A DNA stretch of 64,000 nucleotides from JAMCRM01 sp035561075 (GTDB taxonomy: Bacteria > Acidobacteriota > Terriglobia > Bryobacterales > Bryobacteraceae): NCBI GenBank assembly GCA_035561075.1, contig DATMYF010000023.1, forward strand, positions 1 to 64,000. Reading direction: 5' to 3'. Below the pieces are notes generated by a model. The model did not search any database, was not told the DNA's origin, and was given only the letters and a program-made list of their open reading frames with translations. The stretch's first letter is position 1; every line of letters starts with the position of its first letter. Positions 33,039 to 40,806 of this stretch are shown piece by piece. A program made the position numbers and the translations under genes.

Positions 33039-34157
33039 ATGCGCCAGAGCAGGCGTGATTTCGTTCGTGGCATCATGCCACTGGTGGGCGGCACTGCTGC
33101 GCTCGCCGGGACGCGCCCGGACGCGGCGCGCAATGTGGTGGTCTACCAGGAACCGGGGCGCTTCGCGGGTTGGCCCGCTAATCACGGGATCTGGTCGTGG
33201 AAGAACGAGATCCTGGTAGGATTCGAGATCGGCCGGTTCCGCGCGGGAGCCACCGGGCACGCCATCGACTACAGTACCCCGGCGGAGCACGTGCTGGCCC
33301 GCTCGCTCGACGGCGGCGAGTCGTGGAAGATCGAGCGGCCAGACAGTTTGCAACCTCCCCCAGGAGAGAAAGTGGCCGGAGTCCCTACAGGGGAGCGCGG
33401 CAAGCCGCTCGCCGATTGCCCCGGCGGCATCGATTTCACGCACCGCGATTTCGTTCTCACCGCGCGCATGGCCAGTATCCATGCCGGGCAATCGCGCTTC
33501 TACCATTCGGCCGACCGCGGCAGAAACTGGCCAGGACCCTACCGCCTGCCCGACTTCGGCCAGCGCGGCACCGCGGCCCGCACGGATTACCTCGTGAACG
33601 GCAGGCACGACCTGACCCTATTCCTCACCGCCGCTAAATCGAACGGCCGCGAGGGCCGGGTGATCGCCGGCCGCACACGCGACGGCGGAAAGAACTGGCA
33701 ATTCGAAGCCTACGTCACGCCGGAGCCGGAAGGTGACGAGTACGCCATCATGCCTTCGTCGGTGCGGCTCAGCCGCAGCACCATCCTGACCGCCGTGCGC
33801 TACCGCAAGTTTATTGACCTTTACCGCAGCCGTGACGACGGCCGGACGTGGGAACATGCCGGTCGCCCCGCGCCCGAGACCGGAGGTAACCCGCCGAGCC
33901 TGGTCCGTCTGCGTGACAAGCGTCTGGCGTTAACCTACGGGTACCGCCTGCGCCCATACGGGATCCGCGCGCGGATCAGCAGCGACGACGGACGGACCTG
34001 GGGAAACGAGATCGTGCTGCGGGAAGACGGCGGCAACTGGGACCTCGGGTACACCCGCACGGTCGAGCGCGCGGATGGTCGCCTCGTGACGGTCTACTAC
34101 TACAACACCGCGGCGGACGCGGAGCGATTCATCGGCGCGACCATCTGGAGCGCTTAG
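33039..34157 (+). CDS. Twin-arginine-exported sialidase-like (BNR) protein
   Basis: 372 residues from the ATG at 33039, two bases past the IclR stop. The leader MRQSRRDFVRGIMPLVGG is a clear twin-arginine signal. Five Asp boxes follow: SLDGGESWKI, SADRGRNWPG, TRDGGKNWQF, SRDDGRTWEH and SSDDGRTWGN, giving a propeller of the sialidase type. It may act on acidic sugars outside the cytoplasm. Co-transcription with IclR ties it to the same catabolic locus. It converges on the DapA-family gene 7 bp away. Confidence 0.82.
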   Translation: MRQSRRDFVRGIMPLVGGTAALAGTRPDAARNVVVYQEPGRFAGWPANHGIWSWKNEILVGFEIGRFRAGATGHAIDYSTPAEHVLARSLDGGESWKIERPDSLQPPPGEKVAGVPTGERGKPLADCPGGIDFTHRDFVLTARMASIHAGQSRFYHSADRGRNWPGPYRLPDFGQRGTAARTDYLVNGRHDLTLFLTAAKSNGREGRVIAGRTRDGGKNWQFEAYVTPEPEGDEYAIMPSSVRLSRSTILTAVRYRKFIDLYRSRDDGRTWEHAGRPAPETGGNPPSLVRLRDKRLALTYGYRLRPYGIRARISSDDGRTWGNEIVLREDGGNWDLGYTRTVERADGRLVTVYYYNTAADAERFIGATIWSA

Positions 34158-34164
34158 CTGAGCC

Positions 34165-35088
34165 TCAGACCGAGGTCGCGAGCAGCCCCATCGCGGCCAA
34201 CGCCCGTCCGATCTTCTCCCGCGGCTCTCCGGTTAAGGCGGAATACGGTTCCGCCATGGCTCCGGCGCAGATGCCGGCCAACTCCAGCGCGCACTTGATT
34301 CCGCGCAGGTAGGACGAGCCGTCCGGCCCGTGCGTATACACCAGATCGCAGATCTCCAGCACTTGCTTGTGCAGCCGCTTGATTTCGGGTTCGTTCCGGT
34401 CGCGCGCGGCATTGTACAGCCCTACATAGAGCTTTGGGTAGAGGTTCGCGCCCCCGCAAACGCCCCCGTGCGCCCCCATCGCCACCGTCTCGGCCAGGAT
34501 CTGCTCGGGGCCATTCAGGAGCGAGAACTCGGGCCGTTCGCGCAGCAATCCCGCGACCTCCCGGAAATAATCAAGGTCGCCGGAACTGTCCTTCAACCCC
34601 CAGACGTTCGGCAGGTCGGCGGCGCAACGCGCCGTCTTGGCGCCGATCGAGAAGCCCACGTGCCGCGGCAAATTGTAGAGAAACAGCGGCAGCGCATAAT
34701 CAGGGCTCACCCGTTCCAGGAAGGAAAGGTACTCGCCCTGGCTCATCGGGAAGTAGTACGGGCAGGTTGTGACCACCGCGGCGGCGCCCTTTCGGGCGGC
34801 ATAATCTGCCAGCAGCAGCGATTCGACCAGTGACGTATCGGCTACCCCGACGAGCACGGGCAGGCGGTCGCCGGCATAGTCGCACACCCTGTCGATCACC
34901 TCGCGGCGAAGCCGGTAGCTTAGCCCCGGCCCCTCGCCCGTGGTGCCGAGAATGAAGAGCGCGCTGACGCCACCCTGTTCGAGGTGCTGGAGCAGCCGCT
35001 CGAGCCCGGCCGCATCCAGGTCGTCGGGTCCGGTAAGCGGGGTAACCATGGGAGGAACAATTCCGGTAAGTGGCCTGGGAAGTCTCAT
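34165..35088 (-). CDS. DapA/NanA-family (dihydrodipicolinate synthase-like) aldolase
   Basis: 307 residues, full length. LTGIVPPMVTPLTGPDDLD opens the barrel; GTTGEGPGL (about 48), the catalytic Tyr138 in LFLYNLPRHVG and the Schiff-base Lys166 in VWGLKDSSGDLDYF are in place. In this context, beside a sugar-acid transporter and sialidases, a role as an N-acetylneuraminate or 2-keto-3-deoxy sugar-acid lyase is more likely than lysine synthesis. The start sits only a few bases past the inferred transcription start, with no ribosome binding site, hinting at a leaderless message. Confidence 0.88.
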   Translation of the reverse strand: MRLPRPLTGIVPPMVTPLTGPDDLDAAGLERLLQHLEQGGVSALFILGTTGEGPGLSYRLRREVIDRVCDYAGDRLPVLVGVADTSLVESLLLADYAARKGAAAVVTTCPYYFPMSQGEYLSFLERVSPDYALPLFLYNLPRHVGFSIGAKTARCAADLPNVWGLKDSSGDLDYFREVAGLLRERPEFSLLNGPEQILAETVAMGAHGGVCGGANLYPKLYVGLYNAARDRNEPEIKRLHKQVLEICDLVYTHGPDGSSYLRGIKCALELAGICAGAMAEPYSALTGEPREKIGRALAAMGLLATSV

Positions 35089-35096
35089 TCGTCAAC

Positions 35097-35126
35097 ACTA
35101 TGATCCATATTTCACTTTTTTGTCAA
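35097..35126 (-). promoter_or_regulatory. Sigma-70-type promoter for the DapA-family gene
   Basis: On the minus strand, TTGACA (plus-strand 35121-35126) is followed after 18 bases by CATAGT (35097-35102), four of six matches to TATAAT. The predicted start of transcription is then only two to four bases before the ATG at 35088. Confidence 0.55.
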
Positions 35127-35221
35127 GCGTATCGAAATCCGAAACATTGACTCCACTTGCTACGGTCCGTAATTTTCGCTCCGAATGGGGGGGGCGGATT
35201 CTGTAGATATCACGAAAGCTA

Positions 35222-35250
35222 TTGACAAAATGAAATGACCGACATAAATT
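35222..35250 (+). promoter_or_regulatory. Sigma-70-type promoter for the TonB-receptor gene
   Basis: A perfect TTGACA (35222-35227) is followed by exactly 17 bases and TAAATT (35245-35250). The expected leader is about 30 bases and contains GAGGAGG (35273-35279) before the ATG at 35287. A candidate IclR operator overlaps the spacer and -10. Confidence 0.7.
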
Positions 35251-35251
35251 T
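35233..35251. promoter_or_regulatory. Candidate operator over the TonB-receptor -10 region
   Basis: The element AAATGAC-N6-AAATTT shares 12 of 19 positions, including the whole AAATGAC half-site, with the reverse complement of the palindrome at 32136-32154. Its position between -28 and -7 would let a bound protein block RNA polymerase. Inferred only. Confidence 0.38.
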
Positions 35252-35286
35252 GACTCCTAGTCGGGGCCCGTAGAGGAGGTTCTCCC

Positions 35287-38200
35287 ATGTTCGGTCGTAC
35301 TGCTTTCGCGCTATTTGCGGCGGTATCGCTCATGGCGCAGTCGCGAGGAACTATCAGTGGTGACGTGGTGGACGCCACCGGGGCCGCGATTCCGGCGGCA
35401 AAGGTGAAGGTGAGGGGCGTTGCCATCGGCATCGAACGCGATACCGTTACCAATGAGGGCGGACTTTTCAGCGTGCCGGGTCTGCCCGCCGCGGAGTACG
35501 AAGTGGCCATCGAGGTGGCCGGCTTTAAATCCCTGCTCCGGTCGGGAATTCGCCTCGAGACCGACGCCGTGGTGGCGCTCCGGCTGGCGCTCGAAGTGGG
35601 GCAGTTGAGCGAGCGTGTGGAGGTGACCGCCGCCCCGCCGCCTGTCGAAACGGCCCACGGGGAAGTGTCGCGCCTGTTGAGTTCCACGCAGTTGCAGAAT
35701 TACGCGCTCCCGGGCCGCAACCCCTTCTATATGCTCGGAATTTTACCGGGCGTGGTCTCCCGCTACGGCAACTTCGCCACCGATTTCCGCGGCGGCAGCT
35801 ACTCCATGGGCGGGCTGCAGATCAACGGCCAGCGCAAAGACACCAACTTCATGACGCTGGACGGCATCAACAACTCGCGCGTCCGGGACGGCGTCCAGGT
35901 GAATAACATCGTGGGGGTGGATTTCGTCGAAGAAGTTAAGGTCCTGACCAGCCACTACGCACCCGAATACGGACGCACTACCGGGGCCCAGATCAGCCTG
36001 ACAACGCGCCGCGGCACCAACGATTTTCACGGGTCCGCCTACGAGTTCTTCTTCAGCGACCAGTTCGCGGCCCGGCGTTTCATCCTGGGGGACAAGCCGC
36101 GCACCCGTTATCACAACTACGGATTTACCGTCGGAGGCCCCATCTACATCCCGGGGACATGGAACACAGACCGCAGCAAGCTGTTCTTCTTCGTCGGGCT
36201 CGAAGGCAGGTACTCGGCCGGCACCAACACGAAGACCTCGGTGGTGCCGACACCGCTCGAGCGCAGCGGCGATTTCAACGGCAGCCCACAGGTGCCCGTT
36301 GACCCCGACACCCGCCTGCCCTTCCCCGGCAACGTGATTCCCTCCTCACGCATCAGCAATCTCGGCCGGGCGCTCCAGAAGCTCTATCCCGACCCGAATT
36401 TCCCGGGTCCCGGAGGCAATTTCACCGCCACCGCCAAGCAGCCCACCGAGAACCAGGATCCGCTGGTGCGCATCGACTATAACCTGAGGCCCAACTGGCA
36501 ACTGAGCGGGCGCATGCTGCGCGGCCAGCAGGATTTCACGTCGCCCTTCGACAACGGCTCCGGAAACAACATTCCCCTCTTCGACGTCTACCGTGACCGC
36601 CGCGGGAACAATTACGCCCTCACCCTCAACACCACCGTGAGCCCGCGCATGGTGAACGAGTTGACCATCGGGTACTCGGATTATCGCGAGGACTTCCGCA
36701 TTATCGGGGATGGCGCCCGGCGGGCGACGTGGGGGATCAGCATCCCCGAGATCTACCCCGGCAACCGCGAGGACCGCATCCCCAACGTCAACATCTCCGG
36801 CTTCCAGGGGATCAGCGGCTCCGGGCAGCCGAGCTATGCCCGCACCCCGACCTTCGTCCTCCGGGACAACGTGATGCGCATCGTCGGCAGCCACAGCCTG
36901 AAATTCGGCTTTTATTGGGAGGCCATGAGCATGAACGAGTTGAACACCGCCACCGACAACGGCGCGTTCAACTTCGCGAGTTCCTCCTCCAATCCCAGGA
37001 ACACCGGCAGCGCCTGGGCCAACGCCCTGCTCGGCAACTTCGATTCCTACAGCGAAACCGGCGCGCCGGCCCAGACCATCTACCAGGCCTACACGCGCGA
37101 GTTCTACGCGCAGGACAGTTGGCGGCTGCGGCGCAATTTCACGCTGGAGTTCGGGTTGCGATACGCGCTGATTTCGCCCTGGCAGGCCAAGTGGAACAAC
37201 ATGGTGGCCTTCATGCAGCAGTTCTGGGATCCCTCGAAAGCGCCGCAGGTGGCCGCCAATGGCTCCATCGTGCCCGGTACCGGCGACCTCTACAACGGCC
37301 TGGTGCTCCCCGGAGACGGCTGGCCGGACGGCGCCAAAGGGCGCGTTCCGGCTGCGGACAACGCGGATGTGAGCAGGCTGTTCCGGGGCGTCCCCCGGGG
37401 CTACAATCCGTTGCGCAAAACGAATTTCCAGCCCCGGCTGAGCTTCGCCTGGGACGTCACCGGTAACGGCACCATGGCCGTGCGCGGCGGCTTCGGCGTG
37501 TTTCATGGTGTGACCGGGATCGCCTATTCGGGCTGGTATCTCGGGGGCAGCCGTGCGCCGCTGGTGCAATCCACCACCCTCACCAACGGAACCGCCGATA
37601 ATCCGGCCGGCGGGATTCCCAACACCACCCGGTTCCCCATCGATGCCGGCGCGCTCCCGGAAGATTACAAGATCCCGACCGTCTACATTTACAGCTTCGG
37701 GGTGCAGCGCCAGATGCCCTTCCGCACGGTGCTGGACGTGAGCTACGTTGGGAACACCGGCCGTCAGCTATCGTTCTCGCGGCCGTTGAACTTCCTGACG
37801 CCGGACCAGGTAGCGGCTCATCAGGGCGTGGACCTGCGGCCCTTCTATCCGTATCGCGGCCTCGGCGGCATCAACCTGGTGGAACCCTCGGCCACCTCCA
37901 GTTATAACTCCCTCCAGGTGGCGGTGAACCGCCGGCTGGGCCAGTTGAGCTTCGGGGTGGCGTACACCCTGGGGAAGATCGTGGGCTACGGCCAGGAGGG
38001 CGTGGCATCCGGTATTCAGAACCCGCTCGACAGGCGCTCGGAACGCTCGGAACTGGAGGAGAGCCGGCGCCATAACCTGGTCGCCACACACACCTGGGAG
38101 CTGCCCTGGTACCGCACGCAACGCGGGGTGGTGGGGCGCATCCTGGGCGGCTGGAGCCTCTCCGGCATCTGGACCTGGAACACCGGCCGCCTATATGCCC

Positions 38201-38577
38201 CCAGCCTCACCAGCGCCCCGCGCCAGGTGGCATCGCGCCCCGACGTGGTGGGGGAATGGTACCTGCCCAGCTCGGAGCGCACCATGTTCCGCTGGTTCCG
38301 CACGGAAGCCTTCGCGCGCCCCGCCGACTATACCTACGGCAACGCCGGAAAATGGGTGATACTCGGCCCCGGGGCTTTCGACCTGAGCGCCTCCGCCTTC
38401 AAGGATGTGCGCGTCGTCGAGCGCGTCAAGATCCAGCTCCGGGTGGAGGCATTCAATGCCCCGAACCACATGTATTTCGACGGCTTACAAACGCAACTCG
38501 GCAATCGCGCCTTCGGTCAGGTCACCGGTACGGGCGCCCAGCGCTATATCCAGCTCGGAGCGAAACTGCTCTGGTAG
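35287..38577 (+). CDS. TonB-dependent receptor, Oar-like, with carboxypeptidase-regulatory N-domain
   Basis: 1096 residues. A leader (FGRTAFALFAAVSLMAQSRG) precedes a carboxypeptidase-regulatory-like beta-sandwich (about 22-110; GTISGDVVDATGAAIPAAKV, GLFSVPGLPAAEYEVAIEV), then a plug (RNPFYMLGILPGVV, DGINNSRVRDGVQVNNIVG, EYGRTTGAQISLTTRRGTND) and a long outer-membrane barrel ending in IQLGAKLLW. Such Oar/RagA-like receptors take up oligosaccharides or peptides in Acidobacteria. It stands beside sialidases, the aldolase and a sugar-acid transporter. GAGGAGG and a strong promoter lie upstream. Confidence 0.9.
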   Translation: MFGRTAFALFAAVSLMAQSRGTISGDVVDATGAAIPAAKVKVRGVAIGIERDTVTNEGGLFSVPGLPAAEYEVAIEVAGFKSLLRSGIRLETDAVVALRLALEVGQLSERVEVTAAPPPVETAHGEVSRLLSSTQLQNYALPGRNPFYMLGILPGVVSRYGNFATDFRGGSYSMGGLQINGQRKDTNFMTLDGINNSRVRDGVQVNNIVGVDFVEEVKVLTSHYAPEYGRTTGAQISLTTRRGTNDFHGSAYEFFFSDQFAARRFILGDKPRTRYHNYGFTVGGPIYIPGTWNTDRSKLFFFVGLEGRYSAGTNTKTSVVPTPLERSGDFNGSPQVPVDPDTRLPFPGNVIPSSRISNLGRALQKLYPDPNFPGPGGNFTATAKQPTENQDPLVRIDYNLRPNWQLSGRMLRGQQDFTSPFDNGSGNNIPLFDVYRDRRGNNYALTLNTTVSPRMVNELTIGYSDYREDFRIIGDGARRATWGISIPEIYPGNREDRIPNVNISGFQGISGSGQPSYARTPTFVLRDNVMRIVGSHSLKFGFYWEAMSMNELNTATDNGAFNFASSSSNPRNTGSAWANALLGNFDSYSETGAPAQTIYQAYTREFYAQDSWRLRRNFTLEFGLRYALISPWQAKWNNMVAFMQQFWDPSKAPQVAANGSIVPGTGDLYNGLVLPGDGWPDGAKGRVPAADNADVSRLFRGVPRGYNPLRKTNFQPRLSFAWDVTGNGTMAVRGGFGVFHGVTGIAYSGWYLGGSRAPLVQSTTLTNGTADNPAGGIPNTTRFPIDAGALPEDYKIPTVYIYSFGVQRQMPFRTVLDVSYVGNTGRQLSFSRPLNFLTPDQVAAHQGVDLRPFYPYRGLGGINLVEPSATSSYNSLQVAVNRRLGQLSFGVAYTLGKIVGYGQEGVASGIQNPLDRRSERSELEESRRHNLVATHTWELPWYRTQRGVVGRILGGWSLSGIWTWNTGRLYAPSLTSAPRQVASRPDVVGEWYLPSSERTMFRWFRTEAFARPADYTYGNAGKWVILGPGAFDLSASAFKDVRVVERVKIQLRVEAFNAPNHMYFDGLQTQLGNRAFGQVTGTGAQRYIQLGAKLLW

Positions 38578-38583
38578 CGGCCG

Positions 38584-39351
38584 CTAGCGCTCGAGCAGTT
38601 CGACTTTCCGGAACTCCACCGGGTGGCTTTCGCTCTGGAGCGAAATGTAGCCGCCCGTGAGCAGCTTGCCATCCTGCTTCACGGCGGGGTCGAAGTTGCT
38701 CACCGCCCCTCCGCCAATTTGCGGCTGCTCGTAGCTGAGCACGGGCTGGCCGTTGATCCGGTGGGTGATTACACTGCCGCCGTCCACGTCCACCTCGACC
38801 CGCACCCACTGGTCGCCGTCGAACGTATCGGAGGTCGAGTTGATGCAGTGGGTGGTGACCAGTTTGCCGGCCATCACCACATTCGTCCCAGGGGTGCAGA
38901 GGTTCGCGGTAGTACGCTTGCCGGTGCCGCTGCCGCCGAGCAACTGGACCTCGATGGATATGGGGAAGTCCTGGTCCTTCCGCATGGTCCTGGGGTCCTG
39001 GCAATGGATCATGATGCCGCTGTTCCGCAGAGCCCACGCCGGCCCGCCGGGCACCTGCTCCCCGGTAAAGCGGTACTCCACCGCGATGGTGTAGCGGGAA
39101 AACGGGCTTTTGTAGAAAATGTGCCCGAACTGGCCCTCCCACTTGTCGTAGCCGTCGTAGGAGACTTTCATCACGCCGTTCTCGACGCGGAAGGTGTTCC
39201 GGAAGTTCTCACCGAGCTCGTGCCCGGTGATTTTCGGCGTCCAGCCGTCCAGATTCCTGCCATTAAAGAGCTGGATCCAGGTCTTACCCTGCTGCGCCCA
39301 GGCTGCCGGCGCGAGTAGCAGAAGGAGGGTCGCGAAACCACGTACACACAT
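38584..39351 (-). CDS. Secreted DUF1080 protein (second copy)
   Basis: 255 residues with a leader (FATLLLLLAPAAWAQQG). WIQLFNGRNLDGWTPKITG opens the domain; YTIAVEYRFTGEQVPGGPAW, NSGIMIHCQDPRTMRKDQDF and DQWVRVEVDVDGGSVITHRI are the typical lectin-like strands, and GKLLTGGYISLQSESHPVEF closes it. Extracytoplasmic, with a jelly-roll fold; possibly a glycoside-binding or 3-keto-glycoside hydrolase function. It converges on the TonB-receptor gene, 6 bp apart, and so may belong to the same sugar locus. Confidence 0.86.
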   Translation of the reverse strand: MCVRGFATLLLLLAPAAWAQQGKTWIQLFNGRNLDGWTPKITGHELGENFRNTFRVENGVMKVSYDGYDKWEGQFGHIFYKSPFSRYTIAVEYRFTGEQVPGGPAWALRNSGIMIHCQDPRTMRKDQDFPISIEVQLLGGSGTGKRTTANLCTPGTNVVMAGKLVTTHCINSTSDTFDGDQWVRVEVDVDGGSVITHRINGQPVLSYEQPQIGGGAVSNFDPAVKQDGKLLTGGYISLQSESHPVEFRKVELLER

Positions 39352-39420
39352 GAGTTAAATTCTAGCGCGGCGGCCGGCCACGCCTGGGTGCCCATGCTAT
39401 GATGCCCCGAAAGAGGGCTA

Positions 39421-40545
39421 ATGCTGCCTACATTGCTCATCGGAACGCGAAAAGGGGCGTTCCAGTTGCAGGCCGATGCTGCGCGGGAAACGTGGGCCAT
39501 TCACGGTCCCGCGATGCTGGGCAACATCATCAACCACGTCGTCCAGGACCCCAGGGACCGCCGCACCGTCCTGATGGCCGCCAAGACCGGCCACCTCGGA
39601 CCCACCGTCTTTCGTTCCAGCGATTGCGGCCGCACCTGGAAGGAAGCAGCACGGCCTCCCGCCTTCCCCAAAGCGAGCGACGGCGAGACAGCCGAGGTGG
39701 TGGACCACGTCTTCTCCCTGGCGCCAGGCCATGCGTCGGAACCAGGTGTCTGGTATGCAGGAACGTCGCCCCAGGCGCTGTTCCGCAGCGAGGACGGCGG
39801 GGACACCTGGGAAAGTCTGGCCGGCTTCAACAACCATCCGCAACGCCGCGCGTGGATCGGAGATCCGGCGGACGCACCGCCCGACGGTGCGCGCCTCCAC
39901 TCCATCCTGATCGACCCGCGCGACCCCGCACACATGTATATCGGGATGTCGCTGGGCGGAGTCTTCGAGAGCACCACCACAGGGGCCGACTGGATGCCGC
40001 TCAACCGCGGTTGCGCCGCCGACTACATCCCCACACCCGAACCGGAGTACGGCCACGACCCCCATTGCGTACGGCTGCACCCGCGGCAGCCGGATCGCCT
40101 CTACCAGCAGAACCACTGCGGCATCTACCGGATGGATCGCGCCGACGGCAAGTGGGTGCGGATCGGCGACAACATGCCCCGGGAGGTCGGGGACATCGGC
40201 TTCCCCATGGTGGTCCACCCTCGCGACCCCGAGACCGCGTGGGTCTTCCCCATGGACGGCACCACCGTCTGGCCGCGCACCAGTCCGGACGGCAAACCGG
40301 CGGTCTACGCCACGCGCGACGGCGGCTCCTCGTGGCGACGCCAGGACCGCGGCCTGCCGCCCGAGCAAGGCTGGTTCACAGTCTTCCGGCAAGCCATGAC
40401 CGCGGATTCGGCCGACCCCGCGGGCCTCTACTTCGGGACCACCGGCGGCGACGTCTGGGCCTCGCGCGATGAGGGCGAAAACTGGACTTGCGCGGCACGC
40501 TATCTGCCGCGCATTCTCTCTATCGAGGTTGCGGAGTTCGATTGA
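39421..40545 (+). CDS. Cytoplasmic BNR/Vps10-like beta-propeller protein
   Basis: 374 residues with no signal peptide. Asp boxes SSDCGRTWKE, SEDGGDTWES, TRDGGSSWRR and SRDEGENWTC mark propeller blades; LHSILIDPRDPAHMYIGMSL and GDIGFPMVVHPRDPETAWVF are sortilin/Vps10-like blade signatures. Its stop overlaps the ATG of the MoaD-like gene by one base, so the two are translationally coupled. A partner role for the propeller in sulfur-carrier chemistry is possible but unknown. Confidence 0.78.
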   Translation: MLPTLLIGTRKGAFQLQADAARETWAIHGPAMLGNIINHVVQDPRDRRTVLMAAKTGHLGPTVFRSSDCGRTWKEAARPPAFPKASDGETAEVVDHVFSLAPGHASEPGVWYAGTSPQALFRSEDGGDTWESLAGFNNHPQRRAWIGDPADAPPDGARLHSILIDPRDPAHMYIGMSLGGVFESTTTGADWMPLNRGCAADYIPTPEPEYGHDPHCVRLHPRQPDRLYQQNHCGIYRMDRADGKWVRIGDNMPREVGDIGFPMVVHPRDPETAWVFPMDGTTVWPRTSPDGKPAVYATRDGGSSWRRQDRGLPPEQGWFTVFRQAMTADSADPAGLYFGTTGGDVWASRDEGENWTCAARYLPRILSIEVAEFD

Positions 40546-40805
40546 TGAAGGTTTACGTGCCTGGGCCGTTGCGCTCCTACACCGGCAACTCAGCCGTCGT
40601 GGAGGCAGAGGGCGCCACGCTGGAGGGGTTGCTCGAAGCGCTCGACCGGACCTGCCCCGGGATTCGCTTTCGCATGATCGACGAGCAGGACGGCATCCGC
40701 CCGCACATCCGGTTTTTCGTGAACACGGAGCCGGCCCCGCGGCTCGATACTCCGCTGGGGTCCGGCGACGAAGTGCACATTATCTGCGCGTTGAGCGGCG
40801 GCTGA
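40545..40805 (+). CDS. MoaD/ThiS-family sulfur-carrier-like protein
   Basis: 86 residues from the ATG at 40545. MKVYVPGPLRSYTGNSAVVE, a central helix (LEGLLEALDRTCPGIRFRMI) and the final VHIICALSGG give the ubiquitin-like fold with the C-terminal Gly-Gly that is adenylated and thiolated in this family. MoaD carries sulfur for molybdopterin, ThiS for thiazole; relatives serve other pathways. No moaE or thi gene is adjacent, and the coupled partner is a beta-propeller, so the acceptor pathway is open. Molybdenum-enzyme genes (XdhC, MocA) lie 2.2 kb downstream. Confidence 0.87.
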   Translation: MKVYVPGPLRSYTGNSAVVEAEGATLEGLLEALDRTCPGIRFRMIDEQDGIRPHIRFFVNTEPAPRLDTPLGSGDEVHIICALSGG

Positions 40806-40806
40806 G

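Noticed and set aside
36346..37569. 407-residue frame opposite the TonB receptor
   Set aside because: Antisense shadow with no start signal or domain.
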